A stretch of 12,935 bases of DNA from Fulvivirga aurantia. GTDB lineage: Bacteria; Bacteroidota; Bacteroidia; Cytophagales; Cyclobacteriaceae. The stretch lies in assembly GCF_009711475.1 (NCBI RefSeq), contig NZ_SMMD01000876.1:1-12935 (forward strand), given 5' to 3'. Of this stretch, positions 1 through 5,853 are shown in pieces (position 1 is the first letter of the stretch; each line of letters begins with the position of its first letter). Below the pieces are notes generated by a model. That model was given only the letters and a program-made list of their open reading frames with translations. It ran no database searches and was not told the origin of the DNA. The position numbers were made by a program, and so were the translations under genes.

Positions 1-3
1 AAA

Positions 4-30
4 AGGTCCCTCCACAAGGTCGGGATGACG
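4..30. repeat. Degenerate intergenic repeat module, GGTCCC...GGGATGACG type
   Basis: Short imperfect inverted repeat (GTCCC pairing toward GGGAT) that ends in GGATGACG. The same overall form, with a C-rich left arm, a short middle and a right arm ending in GGAATGACG or GGATGATG, recurs at 144-169 and 199-225, so the three look like diverged copies of one small palindromic intergenic element. No ORF overlaps it. Confidence 0.5.
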
Positions 31-80
31 CGTTGGTTAGTTTTTAGTTACGAGCTTTGAGCTGCGGGCTAAAAAAGCAG

Positions 81-114
81 TCATATTGAGCACAGCGAAG
101 TAACTTACTAAGTT
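81..114 (+). repeat. Dispersed repeat, copy A (TCATATTGAGCACAGCGAAG...)
   Basis: First of three copies of a 28-34 bp sequence that starts TCAnANTGA and ends AGTAACTTACTAAGT. The others start at 249 and 417. Copies A and C share ACAGCGAAGTAACTTACTAA exactly. It is non-coding and unrelated to the palindromic modules. Confidence 0.75.
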
Positions 115-143
115 TTTTAAATGAGCATCAATTAGACTTAGAA

Positions 144-169
144 AGATTCCTGCCTGCGCAGGAATGACG
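144..169. repeat. Palindromic intergenic repeat module with perfect 8-bp stem
   Basis: ATTCCTGC at 146-153 and GCAGGAAT at 158-165 are perfect inverted arms around a 4-nt loop, followed by GACG. It is the best preserved of three related modules in this gene-free stretch. Elements of this form (palindrome plus ATGACG tail) are widespread dispersed intergenic repeats in bacterial genomes. Their origin here is not determinable from one window. Confidence 0.65.
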
Positions 170-198
170 TCCTTTGTAATGATGTCAAATCGACCAAA

Positions 199-225
199 AG
201 ATCCTTCGCTGCGCTCTGGATGATG
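199..225. repeat. Degenerate intergenic repeat module, AGATCCTTCGC type
   Basis: Outer arms ATCC (201-204) and GGAT (218-221) enclose a partly self-complementary GCTGCGC core, and the tail is GATG. It resembles the module at 144-169 in form and tail but has drifted. It lies in the non-coding region downstream of the minus-strand amidohydrolase gene. Confidence 0.5.
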
Positions 226-248
226 AAGTACTTACACCTCCCTGCAAG

Positions 249-276
249 TCACATTGAGCGCAGTAACTTACTAAGT
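249..276 (+). repeat. Dispersed repeat, copy B, with internal deletion
   Basis: Starts TCACATTGAGCGCAG and then rejoins the other copies at AGTAACTTACTAAGT. It is about 5 nt shorter than copies A and C, the difference lying around the AGCGA segment. Confidence 0.7.
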
Positions 277-380
277 GCTGTTTAATGACCTGAATTTGCC
301 ATCACCTTGATTTTCCCTTAGCGCCCTGCGATCCGCCCTCCAGTCATTGCTAATTGTCAATTTCACAGCGTTGATTGGAT

Positions 381-395
381 AGGCTTCGAGAGCCT
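381..395. repeat. Small hairpin AGGCT-N5-AGCCT
   Basis: Perfect 5-bp inverted arms with loop TCGAG, followed by CAGCCTGAC. It lies among the intergenic repeats and may be part of another dispersed repeat. It has no U-tract on either strand, so it is not a convincing terminator for the minus-strand operon ending at 503. Confidence 0.35.
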
Positions 396-416
396 CAGCC
401 TGACTAAATCGTGCGA

Positions 417-450
417 TCATACTGAATACAGCGAAGTAACTTACTAAGTT
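417..450 (+). repeat. Dispersed repeat, copy C
   Basis: Starts TCATACTGAATACAGCGAAG and ends TAACTTACTAAGTT. It matches copy A with a few substitutions near its left end. It starts exactly 168 bp after copy B, which itself starts 168 bp after copy A. Confidence 0.75.
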
Positions 451-502
451 GTTTGAAGACTGACTAATACTGCGATGTCTCCTCAGTCAACCTCATTTCA
501 AA

Positions 503-1696
503 TCAATGATGGGGAGCATCAACATCAAACTCTCGCTTTATGAATATGATGAAATTGCCTTGTTTGCGCTTTAGCCTAAAGCCCATGAGGTGAAAGAACT
601 CCACAACAAACCATTTGGCTATTTTCTTATTAATGACGAGCGTATAGTTAAGGGCATTGTACCTATAAATGCCTGGTAAAAAATGCAGCACTCTATGAAA
701 TTTGGTTCTGCGTAATACAGCTGAAAATTTAAGCCATACCCATCTTATCTTTCTGATAATGAAGAAGCCATCATCACCCTTGCTTTGGTACAAAGGCATA
801 AAAATCAACCCTTTCTCAGGTGACTTTACAGAACCCTGACCGTTGATGGCGAGCGCCTGATCCTTCTTCACTGATTGAAAATTGACAAACCCTGGATTCA
901 TCGTAAAATGCTCACCAGAAGCTATAGCATGTCTGTACCTCACTTCATATACATTTTTACCTTTGTTTATGCTGCCAGATAGTTGCTCAAAATGCTTTTT
1001 TAATGCTGGTATATCTGCTCCGGAGATACAATGCGTGTTAAATAAGGTGAGCCAAATAATTGCTTCATGATTTTTTATCGATAAAGGATCGTCATGTTGG
1101 CCTGCCTCAAAACCTAAGGAAATGTGACCTATTTTATTGATGTAGTTGAGAATTGTGCCTTCCAAGTGCTCTTCAAGTCCTAAAACGATAGGCAAGGGGT
1201 ACCGCAATGCAATTTCACGATTTCTCAAGGTGTCATTTATAGAGATATAGGGGGTGCTTTTGGCCGAAGTGGTATGTAAATCTATAAAGTAGTAGGGGTG
1301 TTGGTTTTGGCCTAATAGACTGGTGAGTGTCTCATGTAATTCTTTTTGCTCCAAAGCATCTTTAAAAGTTCTATGGTCTCTGTCTTGCTGCAGAGACATC
1401 ATATTTTCTGCTGTCCACAGCCTGTTAAGATCATACTGATTGTATCGCTCTCCTTTCTCTAAAGCTGACATATTACCTAAAACACCCATCAATCGGCCTT
1501 TAATGGGGAGCTGTTGATGTCTCAATTGCTCAATTACTTTTTCAAAAGCGATCACCCCTGAAGGCTCGTTGCCATGCATTCCGCATATACATATAATGGT
1601 AGGGCCAGGAGTGTTTTTATCGTAAATGCCCAAAATACGATCTGTGTATTTTTTGGTTTTTTTTATAGGTGTAGGGGCTACAACAGTCGATTTCAT
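503..1696 (-). CDS. Aspartoacylase/succinylglutamate desuccinylase (AspA/AstE)-family zinc amidohydrolase
   Basis: 397 aa, probably cytoplasmic (no signal peptide or membrane segment seen). The zinc-site motifs of the AspA/AstE branch of carboxypeptidase-like hydrolases are visible: HGNEP (H41, E44), the LNR motif (N91, R92), DLHTTS (third ligand H141) and FEAGQH, which holds the likely catalytic E197. The N-terminal about 230 residues form the hydrolase core. The segment around 285-315 fits the beta-rich C-terminal domain of the family, and a basic tail of about 80 residues follows, making it longer than a typical aspartoacylase. The family cleaves amide bonds of N-acyl amino acids such as N-acetylaspartate or N-succinylglutamate, but the substrate here cannot be told. 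The gene starts 6 bp after the ligase gene stop, so the two are surely cotranscribed. No arginine-succinyltransferase pathway genes are nearby, which argues against a literal AstE role. Confidence 0.85.
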   Translation of the reverse strand: MKSTVVAPTPIKKTKKYTDRILGIYDKNTPGPTIICICGMHGNEPSGVIAFEKVIEQLRHQQLPIKGRLMGVLGNMSALEKGERYNQYDLNRLWTAENMMSLQQDRDHRTFKDALEQKELHETLTSLLGQNQHPYYFIDLHTTSAKSTPYISINDTLRNREIALRYPLPIVLGLEEHLEGTILNYINKIGHISLGFEAGQHDDPLSIKNHEAIIWLTLFNTHCISGADIPALKKHFEQLSGSINKGKNVYEVRYRHAIASGEHFTMNPGFVNFQSVKKDQALAINGQGSVKSPEKGLIFMPLYQSKGDDGFFIIRKIRWVWLKFSAVLRRTKFHRVLHFLPGIYRYNALNYTLVINKKIAKWFVVEFFHLMGFRLKRKQGNFIIFIKREFDVDAPHH

Positions 1697-1702
1697 CTTT
1701 AG

Positions 1703-3586
1703 TTATTTTTTCAGTAAAGCAGCTGTGATTTTAAAAATGTCATTAGTAGATAAGAAGCCCACGACCCTACCTTCGTCCACTACAGGGAGGCTTCCGATTT
1801 TATGTTTTTGCATCAGAGCGATGGCATCTTCGAGGGTAGTATCAGATGATACCGTCACAGGATCTTTGATCATTACCTCCTTTACCAATTGGTTGCCTAC
1901 CTGCTCTTGTGAAGTAATATGATGTACAAGCTTACCAGCGGTAAGTAGTCCCTGAAGAGAGCCTTTCTCATCTATCACCAGCATGTGATGAATTTTACGC
2001 CAATCCATAATCGAGCAGGCATACTCTACTGAGTCAGACGCTTGAACACTGAAAATATCTTTTGACATAATCTGACTCACGCTATGGTATCTTGAGTTAC
2101 TACTTTTCATTTCCAGTGCATCAATAGGTTTCCATTGGTGCACGGGGATATTTTCTTTTTGCCTTTTAAGCATGCCCACAGTGGCCGTTACAATAGCATC
2201 ATCTGTAGTGCTTGATTTCTTAAGTGCCGCGACATTATCCAGCAACCATTGAGAACCCGTCTTTTCAGAGACCACTCGTTGCTTAATTACATTTAGGTAG
2301 TGAGTCGCTTCTTTTTTGGTAAGCCCTGATTTTTGAAGTCCGCTGTAAGCCAGAGGTAACAAATGGTCTATAATCAAATTTTTTGCTGTGATGCGTCTGC
2401 CATCTAACCACCTAAATTGTGCGCCCAATCCCATCCTCGCAGCCTTTAGAAAGTTTGTGCGAGCATCCTCAAGATCCATTATCCTGGAGATATCTTTTGC
2501 CTCCTTCGGGATGCCTTGCATGAGGCCAATCCAAAAAGCGCTATTGGCCACCTCGTCTATAATGGTTGGGCCTGCAGGTAAGTACCTGTTTTCTATGCGT
2601 AAATGTGGCTTACCACTGGTAATACCATAACATGGCCGATTCCAGCGATAAATAGTACCCCCGTGTAGTGACAATGAAGATAGTCTGGGCACTCCATCTT
2701 TTTTATCGTCTGAGTCAACCGTGGTGTTAAGTATCACACGATGTCTGGCGATATCCTCCTTGAAGATTTCTAAAACACTCTCTTCGAGCCAGGTGGTACC
2801 AAAAGAGACCCTGGGTTCTTTATCATGTGTCTGTGATGTAGTGCTTCGTGTATCTACTGCTTGCTGAAACAATGCGATTCGAGTTTCTCTCCACAGCCTT
2901 TTGCCCAAAAGTATTGGCGAGTTTGTAGCACAGGAGAGTACTGGCCCTGCAATAGCTTGTGCCCAGTTGTACATAGACGCAAATTCCCTGGCGGGTATTT
3001 GTAAATGTACCTGAAAGCTCGTGTTACAGCTCTCAAACATGGTTGAGTCATGACGATCAAGCAGTAGGTCTGTTCCTTCAATTCTGAAATCATAAGGTTC
3101 GCCACGTAGCTCTCGCAACAATATATCAAGAGCGTGATACCTACCTATGGGAGTAAGAAAAGTTTTGTCAAGATCAGACCTTCGAATTGTTGGCAGAATA
3201 CCGGCTAGTAATATTTTAGCATCAAATTGATGTGCAAAATGATTGAGTTTGGCGATGTGCTCATTGAGCTGATTTTCTAACGCATAGAAGCAACCTGCAC
3301 CCAGTGGTAGAGGGTCGGCATTGATCTCACCATTAAATTGAGCCAACTCATGCGTAAAGTGTGAGTCTTCTGCTACCGCCAGTACTTCAGGCATAATAGG
3401 GTAGGGCCTATATGCACTGTCTATGAGATTAATTTCTTGTTCGGCACCTATTCTTTGGATGTCACCATCGAGTTGGCCTTCTGCTATCATGCGCTCAAGA
3501 AGCTTTACATCTTTAAGCAGATGGTGTATAAATGTGTTGGATTCTTGTGGTTTGGTGCTTACCGGAGTTACATCTAATCGTCCCAT
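1703..3586 (-). CDS. GCS2-type carboxylate-amine ligase fused to two C-terminal CBS domains
   Basis: 627 aa. Residues about 20-460 resemble the glutamate-cysteine ligase family 2 (GCS2, YbdK-like) fold, with the GAEQEINLID strand at 47-56 (family form G-x-E-x-E) and the ELAQFNGEINADP segment at about 80-92. This family joins an amine to a gamma-carboxylate using ATP. Residues 504-567 and 568-627 are two CBS motifs (SQIMSKDIFSVQ and VKEVMIKDPVTV starts, with LLTAGKLV and FLSTNDIF ends), together forming a Bateman module that normally senses adenine nucleotides. The fusion suggests a ligase gated by energy state, which is inference. It is the first gene of a two-gene operon with the amidohydrolase and is transcribed divergently from a universal stress gene, across a region rich in palindromes. 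The ATG at 3586 has only a weak ribosome-binding sequence. Glutathione synthesis is possible but unproven, because the family contains many enzymes of unknown substrate. Confidence 0.8.
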   Translation of the reverse strand: MGRLDVTPVSTKPQESNTFIHHLLKDVKLLERMIAEGQLDGDIQRIGAEQEINLIDSAYRPYPIMPEVLAVAEDSHFTHELAQFNGEINADPLPLGAGCFYALENQLNEHIAKLNHFAHQFDAKILLAGILPTIRRSDLDKTFLTPIGRYHALDILLRELRGEPYDFRIEGTDLLLDRHDSTMFESCNTSFQVHLQIPAREFASMYNWAQAIAGPVLSCATNSPILLGKRLWRETRIALFQQAVDTRSTTSQTHDKEPRVSFGTTWLEESVLEIFKEDIARHRVILNTTVDSDDKKDGVPRLSSLSLHGGTIYRWNRPCYGITSGKPHLRIENRYLPAGPTIIDEVANSAFWIGLMQGIPKEAKDISRIMDLEDARTNFLKAARMGLGAQFRWLDGRRITAKNLIIDHLLPLAYSGLQKSGLTKKEATHYLNVIKQRVVSEKTGSQWLLDNVAALKKSSTTDDAIVTATVGMLKRQKENIPVHQWKPIDALEMKSSNSRYHSVSQIMSKDIFSVQASDSVEYACSIMDWRKIHHMLVIDEKGSLQGLLTAGKLVHHITSQEQVGNQLVKEVMIKDPVTVSSDTTLEDAIALMQKHKIGSLPVVDEGRVVGFLSTNDIFKITAALLKK

Positions 3587-3635
3587 AATCGTTTAAATCT
3601 TTACACTAAAGACCGTTTATTTCTTTTGATTTTTC

Positions 3636-3649
3636 CTGATGAGGGTCAG
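3636..3649. promoter_or_regulatory. Candidate CRP/FNR-type operator 1 (CTGATGAGGGTCAG)
   Basis: Contains TGA-N6-TCA, the core shared by CRP (TGTGA-N6-TCACA) and FNR (TTGAT-N4-ATCAA) sites. It lies in the divergent region between the ligase and the first universal stress gene. Its centre is 22 bp, two helical turns, from the next site, with which it shares TGAT at the left and GGTCAG at the right. Confidence 0.45.
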
Positions 3650-3657
3650 CAGTAAAG

Positions 3658-3671
3658 TTGATTATGGTCAG
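3658..3671. promoter_or_regulatory. Candidate CRP/FNR-type operator 2 (TTGATTATGGTCAG)
   Basis: The left half TTGAT is a perfect FNR half-site and the right half GTCAG is imperfect; the core is TGA-N6-TCA. It is phased 22 bp from operator 1. It lies about 70 bp upstream of the ligase start and about 140 bp upstream of the universal stress gene start. Confidence 0.5.
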
Positions 3672-3714
3672 ATAGGTGCCCCAGGGCTATTGTGATTGGT
3701 GATTTTTTGTGAAG

Positions 3715-3732
3715 GAATGATATAAGTCATTC
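3715..3732. promoter_or_regulatory. Candidate operator 3, inverted repeat GAATGA-N6-TCATTC
   Basis: Perfect 6-bp inverted arms separated by TATAAG, containing the same TGA-N6-TCA core. It lies 80 bp upstream of the universal stress gene at 3813. There is no T-tract, so a binding site is more likely than a terminator. Confidence 0.5.
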
Positions 3733-3812
3733 GTTGATAGGTGTCTGTGTCAGTACAAGACTATTTCTATTCATGTTCTTTTGAGTTATAAAAAAATTTA
3801 AAAGTTTCTCTA

Positions 3813-4655
3813 ATGAATCAAAAGAAAAACCAAATCGTGGTGCCGGTTAACTTTTCAGACAGCTCTGAAAAAGGAATCGAAATTGCAGCTGATATAGCTA
3901 CTAAATGGAACTCACAGATCACCTTTCTACATATTATCGACTTGCCGGAATATGCAGGTATTGACAGTGAGATGGTAGAAAACTACCTGGATGCAATAAG
4001 GCTGGTAGTAGAAGAAAAAATTGATGAAATAAAAAGAAGATTTATAAGTACCGATCTCAAGGTGACTAGCGAGGTGATTGTGGGCAAAAGCTCGTTGGAG
4101 ATACTAAACTATGCAAAAGAAAAGAACTCAAGACTTATTGTTTTGGGTGCCAGAAAATACGAAAAGATGGAGCAGTTGCTGGAAGGGTCTAATGCTGAGC
4201 GCATTACACGCTATGCTCCTTGTCCTGTACTTACAATAAAAGAAGCGTTTGACATCACTCAGGTAGATGATATTGTATTTGCTACAGATTTAAAATCTAC
4301 GAGCATGTATGTCACTCAAGAGCTTAAAAATTTACAGCAAATAACTGGAGCCAATCTACATCTGGTAAAAGTAAACACACAAAACGATTGGTTAACTGAC
4401 AAGCAGGCAGCAAAGGAAATGAAAAGGTTTAATGAGGTGCATGAATTTGAGAAATTCAAATTTGCGAACACCAATGCCGAAACGATTGAAGATGGGATCT
4501 TAAACTATGCCGACACTGTAGATGCAGGTATGATCGCCATGTCTACACATGGTCTCGACAAAGTGCCTGTAGAACTCAATAATCGATTTATTACAGAGCG
4601 TGTCATGCAAAGTTCACCTCGACTTGTTTGGACATGCATACCTAATGGAAGGTAA
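3813..4655 (+). CDS. Tandem-domain universal stress protein (UspA family)
   Basis: 280 aa, cytoplasmic, two Usp domains. Domain 1 (about 5-145) opens IVVPVNFSDSS and ends with the nucleotide-loop region GARK (112-115), EGS (124-126) and APCPVLTIK. Compared with the usual G-2X-G-9X-G-S/T ATP motif, the second glycine is replaced by K115, so binding may be altered. Domain 2 (about 150-280) opens IVFATDLKSTS and keeps MSTHG (243-247) but lacks a clean glycine motif after it, so it looks degenerate. Usp proteins are induced by growth arrest, oxygen limitation or redox stress; the actual ligand is unknown. The gene is followed after 41 bp by the DUF2267 gene and preceded by an AT-rich leader without a clear Shine-Dalgarno, usual for this phylum. 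Palindromic candidate operators lie upstream. Confidence 0.9.
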   Translation: MNQKKNQIVVPVNFSDSSEKGIEIAADIATKWNSQITFLHIIDLPEYAGIDSEMVENYLDAIRLVVEEKIDEIKRRFISTDLKVTSEVIVGKSSLEILNYAKEKNSRLIVLGARKYEKMEQLLEGSNAERITRYAPCPVLTIKEAFDITQVDDIVFATDLKSTSMYVTQELKNLQQITGANLHLVKVNTQNDWLTDKQAAKEMKRFNEVHEFEKFKFANTNAETIEDGILNYADTVDAGMIAMSTHGLDKVPVELNNRFITERVMQSSPRLVWTCIPNGR

Positions 4656-4696
4656 ATGATTATAAGAAAATTTATTTTAACTAAACATATAAAGCC

Positions 4697-5146
4697 ATGT
4701 ATTACGAACATTATGCAGCCAAAGGCAATGAAGTTGTCAATGAAATAGCGTTGGAACTTGGCTTTCCGGCAGACAGAAAGCTTGCTGCCCGATTGCTTAG
4801 GGCTACGTTGCACACTTTGCGGGATAGGCTCACTATACCCGAGTCATTTCAGTTTATGGCACAACTCCCCATGATCTTAAAAGCCGTATTTGTAGAAGGC
4901 TGGCAATATCATGAAAAACCTAACAGGATAAAAAACATAGGTGAGTTTGTACGGGAAGTTGTGAAAGAAGATAAACCGGTAGGCCATCATGATATTACCA
5001 CTGCCAAAGATGGAGAAAATGCCGTTAGGGCTGTGCTTAAGGTTTTAAGAAAGCATATAAGCGATGGAGAAATTGAAGATATTGTGAGAAGTACACCTCC
5101 CGATCTACGAGACTTATGGGGTAGTTCTGTGCAAGAGACCTATTAG
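4697..5146 (+). CDS. DUF2267 family protein
   Basis: 149 aa, soluble, mostly helical. It matches DUF2267 in length and in its internal duplication: RATLHTLRDRL followed by LPMILKAVFVEGW (35-69) is echoed by RAVLKVLRKHI followed by TPPDLRDLW (111-141). The ends VFVEGW and LRDLW are the recognisable family signatures. The biochemical function of DUF2267 is not established. In other bacteria its genes often stand beside universal stress, CBS-domain and other stress genes, as here. It lies 41 bp downstream of the universal stress gene, with no promoter seen between them, so the two probably form one transcript. The gap after it (5147-5237) holds two palindromes. Confidence 0.85.
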   Translation: MYYEHYAAKGNEVVNEIALELGFPADRKLAARLLRATLHTLRDRLTIPESFQFMAQLPMILKAVFVEGWQYHEKPNRIKNIGEFVREVVKEDKPVGHHDITTAKDGENAVRAVLKVLRKHISDGEIEDIVRSTPPDLRDLWGSSVQETY

Positions 5147-5158
5147 TTTTTTTTGCTC

Positions 5159-5172
5159 GTTTAGTCCTAAAC
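5159..5172. promoter_or_regulatory. 14-bp inverted repeat GTTTAG-TC-CTAAAC
   Basis: Perfect 6-bp arms with a 2-nt centre. The loop is too short for a stable RNA hairpin, so a protein-binding site is more plausible than a terminator. It lies 12 bp after the DUF2267 stop and 65 bp before the PPOX gene. Confidence 0.35.
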
Positions 5173-5179
5173 TAAAAGG

Positions 5180-5195
5180 ATGTGAGTCATCACAT
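5180..5195. promoter_or_regulatory. Inverted repeat ATGTGA-GTCA-TCACAT
   Basis: Perfect 6-bp arms identical to CRP half-sites (TGTGA/TCACA) but with a 4-bp rather than a 6-bp spacer. It is placed 42 bp before the ATG of the PPOX gene. It may bind a regulator of the CRP/FNR superfamily with different spacing or another dimeric factor; neither can be settled from sequence. Confidence 0.45.
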
Positions 5196-5237
5196 AATAT
5201 GAACAAATTGAAATAAGATTAATCTAACAAAATTACT

Positions 5238-5693
5238 ATGCTCGGAACTCTCAATAGACCTCAGATTGATAATTTGCTCTACAGTCAGATACATGGAAGA
5301 CTGGGTTGCACAGCTGATGGCAAAGTCTACATTGTGCCTCTTACCTATGCCTATGATGGTGATTACATTTATGTACACACCATTGAGGGCTTAAAAATAA
5401 AGATGATGAGAAAGAACCCTCAGGTTTGTTTTGAAGTAGAAAGGATTGATGACATGGCACATTGGCAAAGTGCCTGCTTATGGGGAAGCTATGAGGAGCT
5501 CGAAGGCCAACAAGCTGAAGATGGGCTGCAACTCATTATAAATAGAACACACCCTTTCATGACAAGTGACACCAGTCGCCCTAAGCATGGTCTTGATCGA
5601 CCCGGTCAACCACGACCTCGTAAAGCTTCAGTTATTTTTAGGATTAAAGTGAATGAGGCCACCGGTCGTTTTGAGAAGAGAAATCATATGTAA
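5238..5693 (+). CDS. Pyridoxamine 5'-phosphate oxidase-like (PPOX/Nim-type) flavin-binding protein
   Basis: 151 aa, cytoplasmic. It has the split-barrel FMN-binding pattern of the Pyridox_ox_2/Nim group: N-terminal LLYSQIHGRLGC, then DGKVYIVPLTYAYDGDYIYVHT (28-48), then the LKIKMMRKNPQVCFEVE helix-strand (52-68), then SACLWGSYEEL (78-88). The HT-x-EG-LK segment is where the flavin phosphate is usually held. Family members bind FMN, F420 or haem and act in redox reactions, and NimA reduces nitroimidazoles; the substrate here is unknown. It is not the vitamin B6 enzyme PdxH, which is longer and has different motifs. It stands alone between two gaps of about 90 and 160 bp with palindromes on both sides, so it may have its own promoter. 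Confidence 0.8.
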   Translation: MLGTLNRPQIDNLLYSQIHGRLGCTADGKVYIVPLTYAYDGDYIYVHTIEGLKIKMMRKNPQVCFEVERIDDMAHWQSACLWGSYEELEGQQAEDGLQLIINRTHPFMTSDTSRPKHGLDRPGQPRPRKASVIFRIKVNEATGRFEKRNHM

Positions 5694-5707
5694 TTGAGAT
5701 TTCTCAT
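5694..5707. promoter_or_regulatory. Candidate CRP/FNR-type operator 4 (TTGAGATTTCTCAT)
   Basis: Five-bp perfect arms TGAGA/TCTCA around TT, again with core TGA-N6-TCA. It begins directly after the PPOX stop codon and lies about 150 bp upstream of the CoA-transferase. An alternative reading is a weak tight hairpin at the gene end; a T-run (CATTTTTTG) follows after 5 nt. Confidence 0.35.
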
Positions 5708-5720
5708 TCAGCATTTTTTG

Positions 5721-5735
5721 TAGTCATCGCGACTA
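5721..5735 (+). other. Small inverted repeat TAGTC-N5-GACTA
   Basis: Perfect 5-bp arms in the gap between the PPOX and CoA-transferase genes, just after a run of six T. The role is unknown; it is listed because the gap carries several such structures. Confidence 0.25.
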
Positions 5736-5795
5736 TCAGGGTTTTAAGAGGCCTTGAGCTAAACATCCCCTATCTCAGCCCTGTTTTGAAATTGG

Positions 5796-5823
5796 TGGCA
5801 GGTGAGACTATTACCACCTGCCA
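5796..5823 (+). promoter_or_regulatory. GC-rich leader hairpin before the CoA-transferase
   Basis: TGGCAGGTG and CACCTGCCA form a perfect 9-bp stem around a 10-nt loop, ending 30 nt before the ATG at 5854. No U-run follows, so it does not look like an intrinsic terminator. It could be a 5'-leader structure, an mRNA-processing or stability element, or a DNA-binding palindrome. Confidence 0.5.
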
Positions 5824-5853
5824 ATCTGTGAAATAATCTTAACTAAGTATTCT

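Noticed and set aside
81..450. CRISPR-like array in the three evenly spaced repeats
   Set aside because: Spacing of 168 bp is far too long, copies differ in length, and there are no cas genes.
882..3129. Open frames at 882-1070, 1626-1922 and 2388-2630 (plus) and 2854-3129 (minus)
   Set aside because: All overlap the amidohydrolase or ligase genes in other frames and show no recognisable domain or sensible start context.
4505..4813. 102-aa minus-strand frame across the end of the universal stress gene and the start of the DUF2267 gene
   Set aside because: Overlaps two well-supported genes on the other strand; no domain seen.
5238..5693. PdxH (true pyridoxamine phosphate oxidase)
   Set aside because: Too short and lacking the PdxH C-terminal dimer segment; the motif pattern fits the Nim-like group.
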